64,000 bases of DNA from Rivularia sp. PCC 7116 (GCF_000316665.1 NC_019678.1:6977001-7041000), one strand, 5' to 3'; numbered from the stretch's first letter, positions 1-9,395 are shown. The notes: generated by a model from the sequence alone, not told the origin. Numbers and translations are program-made.

Positions 1-2
1 AC

Positions 3-182
3 CACAATCTTGGTTACGAACAAGCCGCTATCAAGGATTTACAAACAGCAGCAAATCATTTTGTAAATCGAGGTGAGAAAATAGCTTATCAAAGAACGGT
101 AAAATTAATCGAAACCGTACAACAGAAAATGACTGGGAAAGTGGAAATTGCCAATAAATTGGGAGTTGGAAATTGGGTATAG
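3..182 (+). CDS. C-terminal end of a TPR-like protein (5' truncated by window edge)
   Basis: An open frame runs in from the left edge and ends at a TAG at 180-182, leaving 59 residues. The start [17 protein letters not shown] is Ala-rich and helical with the spacing of a last TPR helix pair, followed by a basic amphipathic helix. The final residues, about KLGVGNWV, are encoded by the beginning of the heptamer repeat tract that follows, so the present stop codon comes from repeat sequence. The TPR call is inference from composition; the rest of the gene lies outside the window. Confidence 0.5.
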   Translation, partial: HNLGYEQAAIKDLQTAANHFVNRGEKIAYQRTVKLIETVQQKMTGKVEIANKLGVGNWV

Positions 183-325
183 GGAATTGGGCATGGGGCA
201 TGGGGGATTGGGAATTGGTAATTGGTAATTGGTAATTGGTAATTGGTAATGGGTAACTGTTCACTGTTCACTGCTCACTGCTCACTGCTCACTGCTCACT
301 GTTCACTGATAACTGTTCACTGTAA
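166..325. repeat. STRR-type tandem heptamer tract
   Basis: Two kinds of tandem short repeats lie next to each other: GGTAATT / AATTGGG units (about 166-250) and ACTGTTC / ACTGCTC units (about 256-325). Short tandemly repeated sequences of 7 bp are a known trait of heterocyst-forming cyanobacteria. The tract ends immediately before the start codon at 328. Confidence 0.85.
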
Positions 326-327
326 AT

Positions 328-621
328 ATGAAAGCCAGAATTGAAGATGATTTATTGTATATAAGCCACGAAGATATACCGGAGTATAAAAAAGGTGGTT
401 CGGTGGTGAGAAATAGTTATTTCTGGGCTTTGCGTTCGATTGCTGGTAAAGCTGGGCGTTATGGTGATTGGGAGTATGAAAGTGAAGTTTGGTTTGCTTT
501 AGGAAGGATGTTAATGTCTTTTACTGAATCGGGATATTTGGGTGTTAGAGAAACTGTATTAGAATTTCCCCAATCGACAGAAATTCCTCAAGTATTTCGA
601 GATGTGGCTACTTGGGAATAG
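328..621 (+). CDS. Conserved-looking hypothetical protein, 97 aa
   Basis: The ATG lies just after the repeat tract and no clear ribosome binding site is visible. The product is soluble, with no signal peptide or membrane segment, an acidic N-terminus (MKARIEDDLLYISHEDIPEY) and an aromatic-rich middle (SYFWALRSIAGKAGRYGDWEYE). Codon use looks like that of its neighbours and no overlapping frame competes, which supports a real gene. I do not recognise the family and assign no function. Confidence 0.6.
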   Translation: MKARIEDDLLYISHEDIPEYKKGGSVVRNSYFWALRSIAGKAGRYGDWEYESEVWFALGRMLMSFTESGYLGVRETVLEFPQSTEIPQVFRDVATWE

Positions 622-699
622 GAAATTCTGAATTACTCAATGATGCCAAATTTGAATATATAGGAATCCGGTTTGATTTCTGAATAAAATTAGGTATTT

Positions 700-780
700 G
701 TAGGGTGTGTTACGGCTTTAGCCTAACGCACCGGAACCAATACCCGATGGTGCGTTGCGCTCCGCGACAACACACCCTAC
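700..780. repeat. Palindrome-ended dispersed element (GTAGGGTGTGTT ends)
   Basis: GTAGGGTGTGTT at 700-711 is inverted as AACACACCCTAC at 769-780, and the interior holds further partial palindromes around CTAACGCACC and GGTGCGTTGC. No ORF fits inside. The same AACACACCCTAC end occurs at about 48210-48312, so this is a dispersed, probably MITE-like or REP-like family. Confidence 0.75.
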
Positions 781-936
781 GTATTTTTCAATAATCAAAT
801 AGTAGTCCTATAGATAGGTTCAAGTCGATTCATAAGTGATTATTTGTGTAAAATAGCTACATAACCATGGGGTATTTTTGCTGATTAATACTTTAGAGAC
901 TATAGTGCTTAATGTACAGTTATCAGCAGCACTCCC

Positions 937-2421
937 ATGTCAAATATTAACGGTACGATAATGCAGTATTTCCATTGGTACATTCCCGGCGATGGAATGC
1001 TGTGGGATAAAGTGAAGACAAGAGCGGAAGAATTAGCCCAAGCGGGTTTTACGGCGATGTGGCTTCCACCTGCTTATAAGGGAATGGGTGGAACTTACGA
1101 TGTGGGATATGCTGTTTACGATATGTATGATTTGGGTGAGTTTGAGCAAAAGGGAACTGTTCGCACTAAGTACGGTACCCGTCAACAATATGTAGATGCT
1201 GTTCATTCTCTCCAAGGTGCGGGAATTGAAGTTTATGCGGATACGGTATTAAATCACCGCATTGGTGCAGATGATACAGAAATCGCCAAAGCGACTCCTT
1301 TTTCTCAGAGCGATCGCTTAAATCCTAAAGGTGAGATGCGCGATATTAAATGCTATACCCATTACAAATTTCCCGGCAGAAAAGGTAAATATTCAAAATT
1401 TGAGTGGCATTGGTGGCATTTTGATGCGGTAGATTACGACGAATACACTCAGGATTCTTCAAATATATATTTACTCGAAGGTAAGGTGTTTGACGATTAT
1501 GTTGCTTTAGAAAACGGCAACTTTTCTTATTTAATGGGAAGCGATTGCGATTTTCAAAATAAGGAAGTGCAAGACGAAGCAATTAATTGGGGTAAATGGT
1601 ATCTGGATACAACCGGTGTGAATGGTTTCCGCTTAGACGCTATCAAACATATTTCATCGTGGTTTTTCCCGATATGGTTGGATGAAATGGAGCGCCATGC
1701 TGGTAAAGAATTATTTTCGGTAGGCGAATATTGGTATAACGATATCGGTACTTTACACTGGTTTGCTGATGCAGTGGGTGGAAGAATGTCACTTTTTGAT
1801 GTTCCCTTACACTACAATTTCCACTACGCCAGCAAATCCGGTGAAAGTTACGATATGCGGCGTATTTTCGATAATACATTTGTACAGCAACGTCCGACTC
1901 ATGCCGTTACTTTTGTCGAAAATCATGATTCGCAGCCGTTGCAAGCTTTGGAAGCTCCCGTAGAACCGTGGTTTAAACCTTTAGCATATGCTTTAATTTT
2001 ACTGCGTCAAGAAGGTTATCCCTGTGTATTCTACGCAGACTATTACGGTGCGGAATATGAAGACTATGGCAGGGATGGAAATCTTTATCCGATTTATTTA
2101 CCTTCCCATCAGTGGTTGATAGATAAATTTCTTTATGCTCGTAAACATTTTGCCTATGGCTATCAGTACAATTACTTTGACCATTGGGACATTATCGGGT
2201 GGACTAGATTGGGCAATCCAGAACATCCTCAAGCAATGGCAGTAATCATGAGTAACGGAGCAGGGGGAACTAAATGGATGGAAGTTGGTAAACCAAATAC
2301 CAAGTTTTACGACTTAACCGAACATGTCAAAGAACCCGTTTCTACTAACGAGTGGGGTTGGGCTGAATTTCGCTGCAATGGTGGTTCCGTTTCCGTTTGG
2401 GTAGAAGATGTTGTCCGTTAA
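937..2421 (+). CDS. Cytoplasmic alpha-amylase, glycoside hydrolase family 13
   Basis: The enzyme hydrolyses internal alpha-1,4 bonds of glycogen or malto-oligosaccharides. All four GH13 regions are present: DTVLNH at 102-107, GFRLDAIKH at 230-238 with nucleophile Asp234, the acid/base Glu264 in VGEYW, and FVENHD ending at Asp331. Their spacing matches the Bacillus liquefying amylases (subfamily GH13_5), as does the N-terminal MQYFHWY motif and the 494-residue length. There is no signal peptide, so it should act in the cytoplasm on stored glycogen. It stands alone, with a 316-bp repeat-bearing upstream gap and a heptamer tract downstream. The start is an ATG in SNINGTIMQYF context and agrees with family length. 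Confidence 0.93.
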   Translation: MSNINGTIMQYFHWYIPGDGMLWDKVKTRAEELAQAGFTAMWLPPAYKGMGGTYDVGYAVYDMYDLGEFEQKGTVRTKYGTRQQYVDAVHSLQGAGIEVYADTVLNHRIGADDTEIAKATPFSQSDRLNPKGEMRDIKCYTHYKFPGRKGKYSKFEWHWWHFDAVDYDEYTQDSSNIYLLEGKVFDDYVALENGNFSYLMGSDCDFQNKEVQDEAINWGKWYLDTTGVNGFRLDAIKHISSWFFPIWLDEMERHAGKELFSVGEYWYNDIGTLHWFADAVGGRMSLFDVPLHYNFHYASKSGESYDMRRIFDNTFVQQRPTHAVTFVENHDSQPLQALEAPVEPWFKPLAYALILLRQEGYPCVFYADYYGAEYEDYGRDGNLYPIYLPSHQWLIDKFLYARKHFAYGYQYNYFDHWDIIGWTRLGNPEHPQAMAVIMSNGAGGTKWMEVGKPNTKFYDLTEHVKEPVSTNEWGWAEFRCNGGSVSVWVEDVVR

Positions 2422-2612
2422 TGGGTAATTGATAATAGGTAATTGGTAATTGGTGATAGCTTTAGGTTCTAAGTAAGCAATTAACCAGGCTTGCTATAAC
2501 TATTACTTTCTGGTTTTAAAATTAGTTAAAAGTTGTAAGCGCTCTTTAAGAAAGAAAGCCTATCACTACGTCCAATTACCTGTTACTTTTAAACAAAAAT
2601 AAGATTAATTAT

Positions 2613-2734
2613 AGGACTTACGCAGCTGTCATAATGCTAGGCTGGTGCGTGACACTAAAAACCCTATTACTACGTTGAAAATTAATGGAAGTCACAGCAC
2701 CCTACAAGAAAAATGTGCCGCTTGCGTAAGTCCT
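2613..2734. repeat. Palindrome-ended element with AGGACTTACGCA termini
   Basis: AGGACTTACGCA at 2613-2624 is perfectly inverted as TGCGTAAGTCCT at 2723-2734. It lies in the 433-bp gap between the amylase and the kinase gene. The same termini occur at 62722-62877, and degenerate relatives occur at 20749-20875 and 59049. There is no coding capacity, so a non-autonomous transposon or REP-like element is likely. A short heptamer tract (GGTAATT) sits at about 2421-2457. Confidence 0.75.
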
Positions 2735-2854
2735 GAATTATTCAAGTTATTTATGATATACAACTGCAAGTTTAACTTGATTAAATTTGATTGTGATTAA
2801 TATAAATAAAAAATAGAATATATTTTCAATTGTGATTTGATAATTGCAGATAAT

Positions 2855-4222
2855 TTAGAAGGGAATTTTAATTATAAACTCCGTACCTTCTCCAGGAGAA
2901 GAAATACATTGTAAATTACCTCCATGATTTTCGGTGATAATTTGGTAACTAATTGAAAGTCCTAAACCAGTACCCTTTCCTTCAGGTTTAGTAGTAAAGA
3001 AAGGTTGGAAAATATCATTCATCACTGATTCCGGCATTCCCTTGCCATTATCAGCAATTGTGACAGTAACGTGATGTTTATCTATGGTAGTTCCAATACG
3101 AATTTGAGGATTAATAGGAATATATTCTTCATGATTTACACAAATACTATCGTTCATTGATTCTTCTAAAACATCGATAGCATTAGCTAATAGATTCATG
3201 AACACTTGATTAAGTTGTCCCGGATAACATTTGATTTTAGGTAAAATGCTATAGTCTTTAATTACTTGAATAGCGGGACGTTTAGAATAAGCTTTAAGAC
3301 GATGTTGTAAAATCATTAATGTAGCTTCTATACCTTGATGAATATCAACTAATTTTTTCTTGTCTCCATCGGTACGAGAAAAGTTTCGTAAAGATTGCAT
3401 AATTCCTTTTATAGTGTCGGTACCTAGCTTCATTGAAGACATTAATTTAGGTAAATCTTTTGCAATATGACCTAAATCCATATTTTCTATTTGTGCTTCA
3501 ATTTCGCTACCGGGATTAGAGCAATTTTTTTGAAAAAGCCCTACTAATATCAATAAGTCTTCTATATACTGATTAGCGTAATGTAAATTTGTAGAAATAA
3601 AGCCTATAGGATTATTAACTTCATGAGCAACACCAGCAACTAACTGTCCTAAGGAAGATATTTTTTCTGTCTGAACTAACTGTAGCTGAGTATGTTTTAA
3701 TTGCTCTAAAGTTTGAGAAAGTTCTAAAGTTCTCTCTTTAACTCGTACTTCTAATTCTTGTTTTTGTTTATCTAATTCTAAGTTTAACTTTCGTAATTTT
3801 AAATGCAGGCTAATTCTAGCTATAACTTCTTGTTGCTCAAATGGTTTTGTGATGTAATCTACAGCCCCTAAATTTAAGCCTTTAACTTTTTCTTCTGCTT
3901 CTGTAAGTGCTGTAATAAAAATGATGGGAATATCTTTTGTAGAAGGATCGGCTTGCAATCTACGACAAGTTTCAAACCCATCTATTTTCGGCATCATCAC
4001 ATCTAGTAATATCAAATCAGGCGGATTAGTTTCTACTTGTTCAATTCCACTAGCGCCATCCATTTCTACTAATACTTCATAACCAGCATTTCCCAAGACA
4101 TCGTGGAGAATTTCTAAATTTGTTGGACTATCATCAATTACTAATATAGTTTCTGTATTTTTATGAAATTCGAGTTCTTGTTCGTCGGATGAGTTCATAT
4201 TGTTTAAATAGTTATTGCTCAT
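2855..4222 (-). CDS. Response regulator/histidine kinase hybrid (REC-HisKA-HATPase)
   Basis: A soluble two-component protein of 455 aa. An N-terminal receiver domain spans about residues 24-140, with acidic residues Asp30/31, phospho-acceptor Asp74 in LLDVMMP and Lys126. A coiled coil (about 145-190) leads to a HisKA H-box with His200 in GVAHEVNNP, and the C-terminal ATPase has the N-box NLLANAID and G-box GKGTGLGLSI. It is cytoplasmic, with no membrane segment. The gene begins 34 bp after the stop of the upstream membrane hybrid kinase on the same strand. The likely scheme is that the larger kinase signals to this REC, which gates its own kinase domain. The stimulus is unknown. Confidence 0.9.
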   Translation of the reverse strand: MSNNYLNNMNSSDEQELEFHKNTETILVIDDSPTNLEILHDVLGNAGYEVLVEMDGASGIEQVETNPPDLILLDVMMPKIDGFETCRRLQADPSTKDIPIIFITALTEAEEKVKGLNLGAVDYITKPFEQQEVIARISLHLKLRKLNLELDKQKQELEVRVKERTLELSQTLEQLKHTQLQLVQTEKISSLGQLVAGVAHEVNNPIGFISTNLHYANQYIEDLLILVGLFQKNCSNPGSEIEAQIENMDLGHIAKDLPKLMSSMKLGTDTIKGIMQSLRNFSRTDGDKKKLVDIHQGIEATLMILQHRLKAYSKRPAIQVIKDYSILPKIKCYPGQLNQVFMNLLANAIDVLEESMNDSICVNHEEYIPINPQIRIGTTIDKHHVTVTIADNGKGMPESVMNDIFQPFFTTKPEGKGTGLGLSISYQIITENHGGNLQCISSPGEGTEFIIKIPF

Positions 4223-4256
4223 ATCAATTTATTGAATTTAAAATATTTTGATCGAA

Positions 4257-6605
4257 TTATTCTTTGACGTTTTTTTGTAAATAAGCACGGATTTTGTTGA
4301 TATTAAAAGATTTAGCAAATGCATAAAGCTCGTTGACAAAATCTTGATATTTCTCATCTATTAATGCAATCCGATCTAATTCCTTTTGGATACCCGTAAT
4401 TTTACCTTTTTTAGCGAATTCTAATAGCATACTTAGTTCAGATATTGGGGGAATAATTATCTTATCTCTAGTAGAAGATTTTTTAATAGTTGGTCTGACT
4501 ATTTCTTCTTCGCTATATAACCAAGTTAATTGAAAATATTTTGCTAATGCACGATAAAGTTCTTTTGACTTAACAGGTTTATTCAGAAAATGATTTGCCC
4601 CTGCTTGAATTGCTTTTTGGCTCAAATTATCGGATGAATTTACAGAGCAGAAAAAGAACAAAGTGTTTTTCAAATTGTCATTTTTGCGTATTTGCTCAAG
4701 CATATCCCATCCATGCATCACAGGCATTTTTATATCGGAAATAATCAAGTCGGGCTTGTATTTTACTGCTTGTTCTAAGCCGTCTTTACCGTTTTCTGCT
4801 TCTATTAACTCAAAGCCGATAGACGACAGGAGATTAATAAATAAAGAACGATTTTCCCATCTGTCATCTACTATGAGAATTTGTTTTCTTTCTCCTGCAT
4901 AACCAACAATTTTACCTGTTCTAGTAATACTATTTGATTCCGTCCAATCTTCAGCAACTGGACATTCTATTTCAAATTGAAATACACTCCCCATATCTAA
5001 TTTGCTTTTAACATTAATCGTACTATTCATCATTTGGATTATTTTTTGACTTAAAGCTAATCCTAATCCCGTACCTTCTGACTTATTTTTTGTAGTACCT
5101 AATTGCTCAAAAGGTAAAAATATTTTTTCTAAAACTTCAGGTTTCATACCGATACCAGTATCTTCTATATGAAAAAGCAATCTGACTTTTTCTGAGAAAG
5201 CTTCTTTTTTTATTTCTAACACCTCTACCTGTAAAGTTACGCAGCCTTTATCAGTAAATTTAATTGCATTACTAAGCAAATTTATTAATACTTGCCGCAA
5301 TCGTCTTTTATCAATATTGATACCGGATGGTAAGTTTTTTGGAGTTAAGTAAATAAAACTCAAACCTTTATTTTCAGTCTTAATACGACATATTTCTACA
5401 ATTCCTTGTAAAAATGAAGGTAAATGAAAATCACTATTATGAAGCTTAATTTGATGTGCTTCTATTTTAGAAAAATCAAGAATGTCATTGATTAGTGTTA
5501 ATAAATGCTTGCCGCAGCGATGAATTATTTCTACACCCCTTTGTTCCTTTTTAGACAAGTTTGGAGAATTTTGAATAATTTGGGTATAACCCAAAATGCC
5601 ATTTAATGGAGTACGAAGTTCGTGACTCATATTAGCCATAAATTCGCTTTTCGCATAACTTGCAGCATCGGCAGAAATTCGGGATTCTTCCTGTTTTTCT
5701 ATATTAATTTTGATTTGTTCAAAAAGTTGGTTGACAGAAGCTGCAAGTTTTCTAGTTTCTAAATTTCCGATTGTAGGAATTTGTAAGTCATAGTTTGCTT
5801 CTTCCAAAGCTTTTTCTGTGAAGCTAGCAACTGTTGTAATCGGTTTCGCAATCATTCTGCTGCTATAAATTACAATCAAAGTCGCTATAGTCAAAGACGA
5901 AATTATACTAATGAGTGCAACTAGCAACCTCAGTATTTGCGCTCGACTTAGATTATTTTCTGCGTTTTCTGACTCTGCCTCTATGGATTCAAGGAAATAT
6001 TTTAATTCATCTATAAACTTGAGCGTCTGGATACGAGAGTTATCTACAATTAACTTTGCTACTAATTCTTTTTTTTTATTTTCTTGTGACTTCAACTGAA
6101 TTGAGTCAATTTGTTTTAAAGTAGTTTTAGAATCCTTACCAAATTCTTCTAAGCTAACTTTATATTTATCGAATATAGGTTGAAACTTAGTTGAAGCATT
6201 TATCCCTACTTCCGTTAGTATTTTTTGAAAATCCTTTACGTTATTAATAGCTTTTTGCAGTTCTTGAGGCTCTTGTAAATAAGGATAAATATCGCTAATT
6301 GGCTGTAAAGTTAAAGTTGCATTAAGTAGTTTATTTAACAATTTTAATTCTCGATGTATATCCTTTCTCTCCTGGTTTGCCTGGTGAACCCAAAAGTTTC
6401 CTACGCTCAAACCGAAGCCGCTACCCCCAACAGCAATGCCTAAAGCAACAATGTATCCGATGCAAATATTTTTTTGCAGGGTGAGACGATTTTCTATCCA
6501 AGATATAGGGTTAAAACGGTTTCGTGCTGACAAAACCCAAGAAGCTTTTTCATGCTTATGGGTATCGGGTTGGGAAATGTGATGCTCTGAAGAAGGATAA
6601 GTCAT
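4257..6605 (-). CDS. Membrane hybrid sensor histidine kinase (TM-sensor-TM-HAMP-HisKA-HATPase-REC)
   Basis: This 782-aa protein has a first membrane segment at about 47-70 and a second at about 222-248. Between them is a helical extracytoplasmic region of about 150 residues that looks like a four-helix bundle sensor. HAMP follows (about 250-305), then the H-box with His328 in SHELRTPLNG, the N-box LLSNAIKF, and G boxes ending GTGLGLAL. A receiver domain at about 574-690 has Asp624 in ISDIKMP. A C-terminal helical tail (about 715-782) resembles tails seen on other cyanobacterial receiver proteins. It is the first gene of a two-gene operon with the REC-kinase 34 bp downstream. The ligand cannot be read from the sequence. 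Confidence 0.92.
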   Translation of the reverse strand: MTYPSSEHHISQPDTHKHEKASWVLSARNRFNPISWIENRLTLQKNICIGYIVALGIAVGGSGFGLSVGNFWVHQANQERKDIHRELKLLNKLLNATLTLQPISDIYPYLQEPQELQKAINNVKDFQKILTEVGINASTKFQPIFDKYKVSLEEFGKDSKTTLKQIDSIQLKSQENKKKELVAKLIVDNSRIQTLKFIDELKYFLESIEAESENAENNLSRAQILRLLVALISIISSLTIATLIVIYSSRMIAKPITTVASFTEKALEEANYDLQIPTIGNLETRKLAASVNQLFEQIKINIEKQEESRISADAASYAKSEFMANMSHELRTPLNGILGYTQIIQNSPNLSKKEQRGVEIIHRCGKHLLTLINDILDFSKIEAHQIKLHNSDFHLPSFLQGIVEICRIKTENKGLSFIYLTPKNLPSGINIDKRRLRQVLINLLSNAIKFTDKGCVTLQVEVLEIKKEAFSEKVRLLFHIEDTGIGMKPEVLEKIFLPFEQLGTTKNKSEGTGLGLALSQKIIQMMNSTINVKSKLDMGSVFQFEIECPVAEDWTESNSITRTGKIVGYAGERKQILIVDDRWENRSLFINLLSSIGFELIEAENGKDGLEQAVKYKPDLIISDIKMPVMHGWDMLEQIRKNDNLKNTLFFFCSVNSSDNLSQKAIQAGANHFLNKPVKSKELYRALAKYFQLTWLYSEEEIVRPTIKKSSTRDKIIIPPISELSMLLEFAKKGKITGIQKELDRIALIDEKYQDFVNELYAFAKSFNINKIRAYLQKNVKE

Positions 6606-6883
6606 TCGTCTGACAGCTTTTGCACCGAGATATGGGATTTGCAGCTAAATATATGATTCCCAAAATGCGGTTGATAATCGTCATTAGTTTTGGATAATTA
6701 TCTATTAACGGCTGCTTGTAACGGTATTCACATCCTCTGAATCTATCTTGTATTCAATATTTGAGCATTATTAGGATAGCTGAAAAAGAATTTTATTCAT
6801 CGTATTGCCTCCCATTGTTGTATTTGCCATCCATAAAGTATCATGCAACAAATAACTATCGTGACTTAGTCATCTTTAGCTTT

Positions 6884-7180
6884 ATGGATAAAAATATTAA
6901 AGTCTGGTTTATTTGCTTTGTAGTACTATTTGCCTTATCACAGCTATTCGATTGGGTAAAAGATTTTTCTTTGCCTTTGCCAATCTATATTTTAGGTGGA
7001 GCATTTTTAGCAGTTGCTTCCAATTATGAAAAACTTTTTGGTAGTTATTTAGGGGAATATTCAGGGGAAAGCTCTACTCAACAGCAACAGTTGGATGCTG
7101 CTTCTCAACCTGAAGTATCTGCCTCTTTTGATACCTATGAATCTGTTAAAGAAATTCAAGAATCGGAAATTAGGGAATAG
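6884..7180 (+). CDS. Small membrane protein with two TM segments, 98 aa
   Basis: I chose the ATG at 6884. The frame stays open upstream to a TTG at 6761, but the extra 41 residues look non-coding, while the protein from the ATG starts MDKNIKVWF directly before the first membrane segment (about 5-25). A second segment spans about 31-48. The C-terminal half is hydrophilic, rich in Gln, Ser and Glu. Its family and function are not recognised. It is transcribed away from the kinase operon, with a 278-bp gap between the genes and no visible partner. Confidence 0.6.
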   Translation: MDKNIKVWFICFVVLFALSQLFDWVKDFSLPLPIYILGGAFLAVASNYEKLFGSYLGEYSGESSTQQQQLDAASQPEVSASFDTYESVKEIQESEIRE

Positions 7181-7279
7181 CAAGTAATGACTATGCTTTT
7201 AGTAAATCTCTAGATTATATTTTTTGTGACATAAGCTAAGAATTTATCTTGATTTTTTCTCTGTAATTTAACAATCAAA

Positions 7280-7296
7280 AGCGGGCATTACCCGCT
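7280..7296 (+). terminator. Short GC hairpin downstream of the small membrane protein gene
   Basis: AGCGGG CATTA CCCGCT forms a 6-bp stem with a 5-nt loop about 100 bp after the stop codon. The following bases (CTATTG) are not a good T-tract, so termination is weak inference. The hairpin at 8241-8257 carries the same GCGGGCA arm, which suggests a repeat family instead. Confidence 0.35.
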
Positions 7297-7454
7297 CTAT
7301 TGATGAATTACATTTATATTTAATTGAGAAATTTAAATCTGGTTGTAACCAATAATTGCAATTTGGCTTTATTCCATAACTAATATATCTTTTAAACATA
7401 ATTTTGTATTTATCCTAGGGTTATTTGGAAAAGCATTTGTATCGTAAATGCTAA

Positions 7455-8033
7455 TCAACTTACTTTGGATTTTTCTCCATCGGAAACTAACTCAAAAAGA
7501 ATATTCCCAGTTAAATCTAAAAGTTGATCTAATAATAATCCAATAGCTCCAATACAGATTATTCCTTCAATGATGTTATCAACTTGACTTTCTTTATAAG
7601 CATTCCAAATTACAAAACCAAGACCTTGATTTAGAGTTAACATTTCTGTGGCAATTGCGCTAAACCAAGCAATCCAAACAGCAAACCTTAAACCTTCAAA
7701 TATATGCTTGATGACTATTCTGAAGTTTCTACCTTGCTTGCGTCCGCACCGTATGCCCTTGGCAGAATTAAGAATAATTGACCAGATAGCGCTAAAAAAT
7801 ACAACTACAATTGCAGCGGCTTCAGCTTCTTTAAAAACGATTAAAGCAATTGGTAATAAAGCAATCGAAACAAGAGTATTTGGAACCTGAAGAATCCATT
7901 TACATACTTGATAAACAATTTTATTTATACCAATAAAATACCCAATTACAATACCTAAAACCGCAGCAGAGATATAACCTACTAATAATAATTGTAAACT
8001 CGATAACAGATTAAAAAAAATACTTCGTTCCAT
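7455..8033 (-). CDS. Reduced ABC transporter permease (NrtB/SsuC/TauC-like), EAA loop missing
   Basis: The 192-residue protein has about five hydrophobic segments. AAAIVVVFFSAIWSIILNS and EGLRFAVWIAWFSAIATEML align well by eye with the permeases of nitrate, sulfonate and taurine ABC importers (usually about 250-280 aa). Between GIRC (93-96) and EGLRF (113-117) only 16 residues remain, where relatives carry roughly 35-40 including the EAA-x3-G loop that docks the ATPase. The first TM segment of full-length relatives also seems absent. No ATPase or binding-protein gene is adjacent. It could be a decaying gene that still has an open frame, or a repurposed membrane protein. Confidence 0.65.
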   Translation of the reverse strand: MERSIFFNLLSSLQLLLVGYISAAVLGIVIGYFIGINKIVYQVCKWILQVPNTLVSIALLPIALIVFKEAEAAAIVVVFFSAIWSIILNSAKGIRCGRKQGRNFRIVIKHIFEGLRFAVWIAWFSAIATEMLTLNQGLGFVIWNAYKESQVDNIIEGIICIGAIGLLLDQLLDLTGNILFELVSDGEKSKVS

Positions 8034-8240
8034 GCTTCAATCTTTTATGCGGAACATTTAAGAAATGGTCTCACGATAATATCAGCGAAGCAATAAGACA
8101 AGCTGTTTGAATTGTACTTAATCTTGAAAACCATAAAAATCTGGTTTATATCATCTTCAGTTAGGCAGTTACTATATCTGTGAGGGCGGGTAATTGGTAA
8201 TTGGTAATAAACAACTATCAAGTTAATTTTTATATCATCA

Positions 8241-8257
8241 GCGGGCATTTTGCCCGC
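8241..8257. repeat. GCGGGC hairpin with adjoining heptamer tract
   Basis: GCGGGC ATTTT GCCCGC is a perfect 6-bp palindrome in the 298-bp gap between the permease and the coiled-coil gene. A short GGTAATT tract lies at about 8190-8210. On the minus strand it could act as a weak terminator for the upstream coiled-coil gene, but no T-tract follows. Confidence 0.4.
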
Positions 8258-8331
8258 ACTACAGTATTCAAAATAAAATTTTTATCTTTTGCAATGAGAG
8301 CTACATATCAGCGAAGTTGATAACCGATCCT

Positions 8332-8916
8332 TCACTGATTCATTTTGCGTTTCATTTCTTCTAATTCCGCTTCCGTCTCCCACCGGAGAAATTTCTCTTC
8401 TAAATCGTCGTATTTGTTTGAACTAGGATAGGTGCTGCTTGCACTCCACCAACCAGTGTCTGTTTCCATGCGTTGTTGCGTCTGGGCTTTTGTGCGTGCT
8501 GCTTGAGCTTCTGCTGCTTTGGCTTGTACTTCCTGTCGTCGCTGTCGCACTTGTTTTAGTAATTCTTTACCTTGGCTAATGCGCTCTTTCATGCCTTGCA
8601 TTTGCCCCCAAAGCTGATTTCCCTGACGTAATAACGCTGCTTCTCTTTCTTGAGCTTTGAGTGCCAAGTCTTCTCTACCAGCATTTTTGGCTTTTTGTAC
8701 CCGGATATGCCATCTTTGAATTTCTTGCGCGGTGGATAATATTTCGTCTTGCTTGCGCTTTTCTTGCAACTGCAAATCTGCAATTAGCTTCAAAGTGTCT
8801 TCTTCTTGCTCTCGTAACTGTTCGAGTAGCGCATCTAATTCTAAATGCGGGTTATTCCGCAGAAATTCTTCTAAACGACTTTCCAAAAATTTACTCAAAT
8901 CGTCAAATAAGCCCAC
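8332..8916 (-). CDS. PspA/IM30-like coiled-coil protein (TIGR04376-type)
   Basis: This 194-aa protein is almost wholly helical. Residues about 25-145 form a long charged coiled coil with heptad-like Leu, Glu and Gln spacing (LRNNPHLELDALLEQLREQE, then a Lys/Arg/Glu-rich stretch), followed by a short linker with GWWSAS and a C-terminal helix KFLRWETEAELEEMKRKMNQ. This layout matches the cyanobacterial TIGR04376 family, whose members look like shortened PspA/IM30 proteins. A membrane-surface role is possible but not shown. The start is a GTG preceded by AAGAGAAA; no better ATG exists. Confidence 0.75.
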   Translation of the reverse strand: MGLFDDLSKFLESRLEEFLRNNPHLELDALLEQLREQEEDTLKLIADLQLQEKRKQDEILSTAQEIQRWHIRVQKAKNAGREDLALKAQEREAALLRQGNQLWGQMQGMKERISQGKELLKQVRQRRQEVQAKAAEAQAARTKAQTQQRMETDTGWWSASSTYPSSNKYDDLEEKFLRWETEAELEEMKRKMNQ

Positions 8917-9151
8917 TTTCTCTTAGCTCCCAAACCTAAGCATGATTAGGTTAATTGTAATGATTATTATCGGTAATGCGAAAGTATGCTTTACCTGTGA
9001 TTTCTAACTTATTCTCTTCCCGGTTCCATCTTGGGTAATAGCAACTACTCAGACCTCATTCAGCTAAAACAGCAAGGAGCCTCTCACCTACCGCGACAGC
9101 AGAGGTGATGAGAGGAATTGCGAGATAAAAACGAAACGTCCCTTGACCACA

Positions 9152-9331
9152 TCAATCCGCAGGATTGACCGGGAGAGGGACAGTTGAGTTTTTATCAATT
9201 TCTTTATTTGGCAGTCGGTCAATCCAGTCCTCAACTATCTGCGTCACGGTTTTATCTTTGTTTGCTGCATACTGCCTTATTTTGTTTAATCTACGCTCGG
9301 ACATCCTTACATTTAATCTAGTTGTTTTCAT
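9152..9331 (-). CDS. Small ribbon-helix-helix DNA-binding protein next to tnpB, 59 aa
   Basis: Reading the minus strand from the ATG at 9331 gives 59 residues before a TGA at 9152. The start [18 protein letters not shown] is followed by a short loop and the helix [13 protein letters not shown]. This is the beta-strand plus two-helix pattern of CopG/Arc-type RHH proteins. It is divergent from tnpB, with only 64 bp between the two starts, so it could bind the shared promoter and control the element. The tail VPLPVNPAD is probably disordered. It may instead be an antitoxin-like passenger; no toxin gene is adjacent. Confidence 0.65.
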   Translation of the reverse strand: MKTTRLNVRMSERRLNKIRQYAANKDKTVTQIVEDWIDRLPNKEIDKNSTVPLPVNPAD

Positions 9332-9395
9332 AACTTTGTCTACCCATTGTTATCACAGTTCTGTTATCATATCCATAACAGCAGATGAGAAACAA

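Noticed and set aside
8045-8248. 67-aa minus-strand frame in the gap before the permease
   Set aside because: It starts in a GC hairpin, runs through GGTAATT repeats and has no protein-like pattern.
9165-9395. N-terminal extension of TnpB from 9165
   Set aside because: The extra 77 residues are the antisense of the RHH gene and do not resemble TnpB, which starts at the GTG at 9396.
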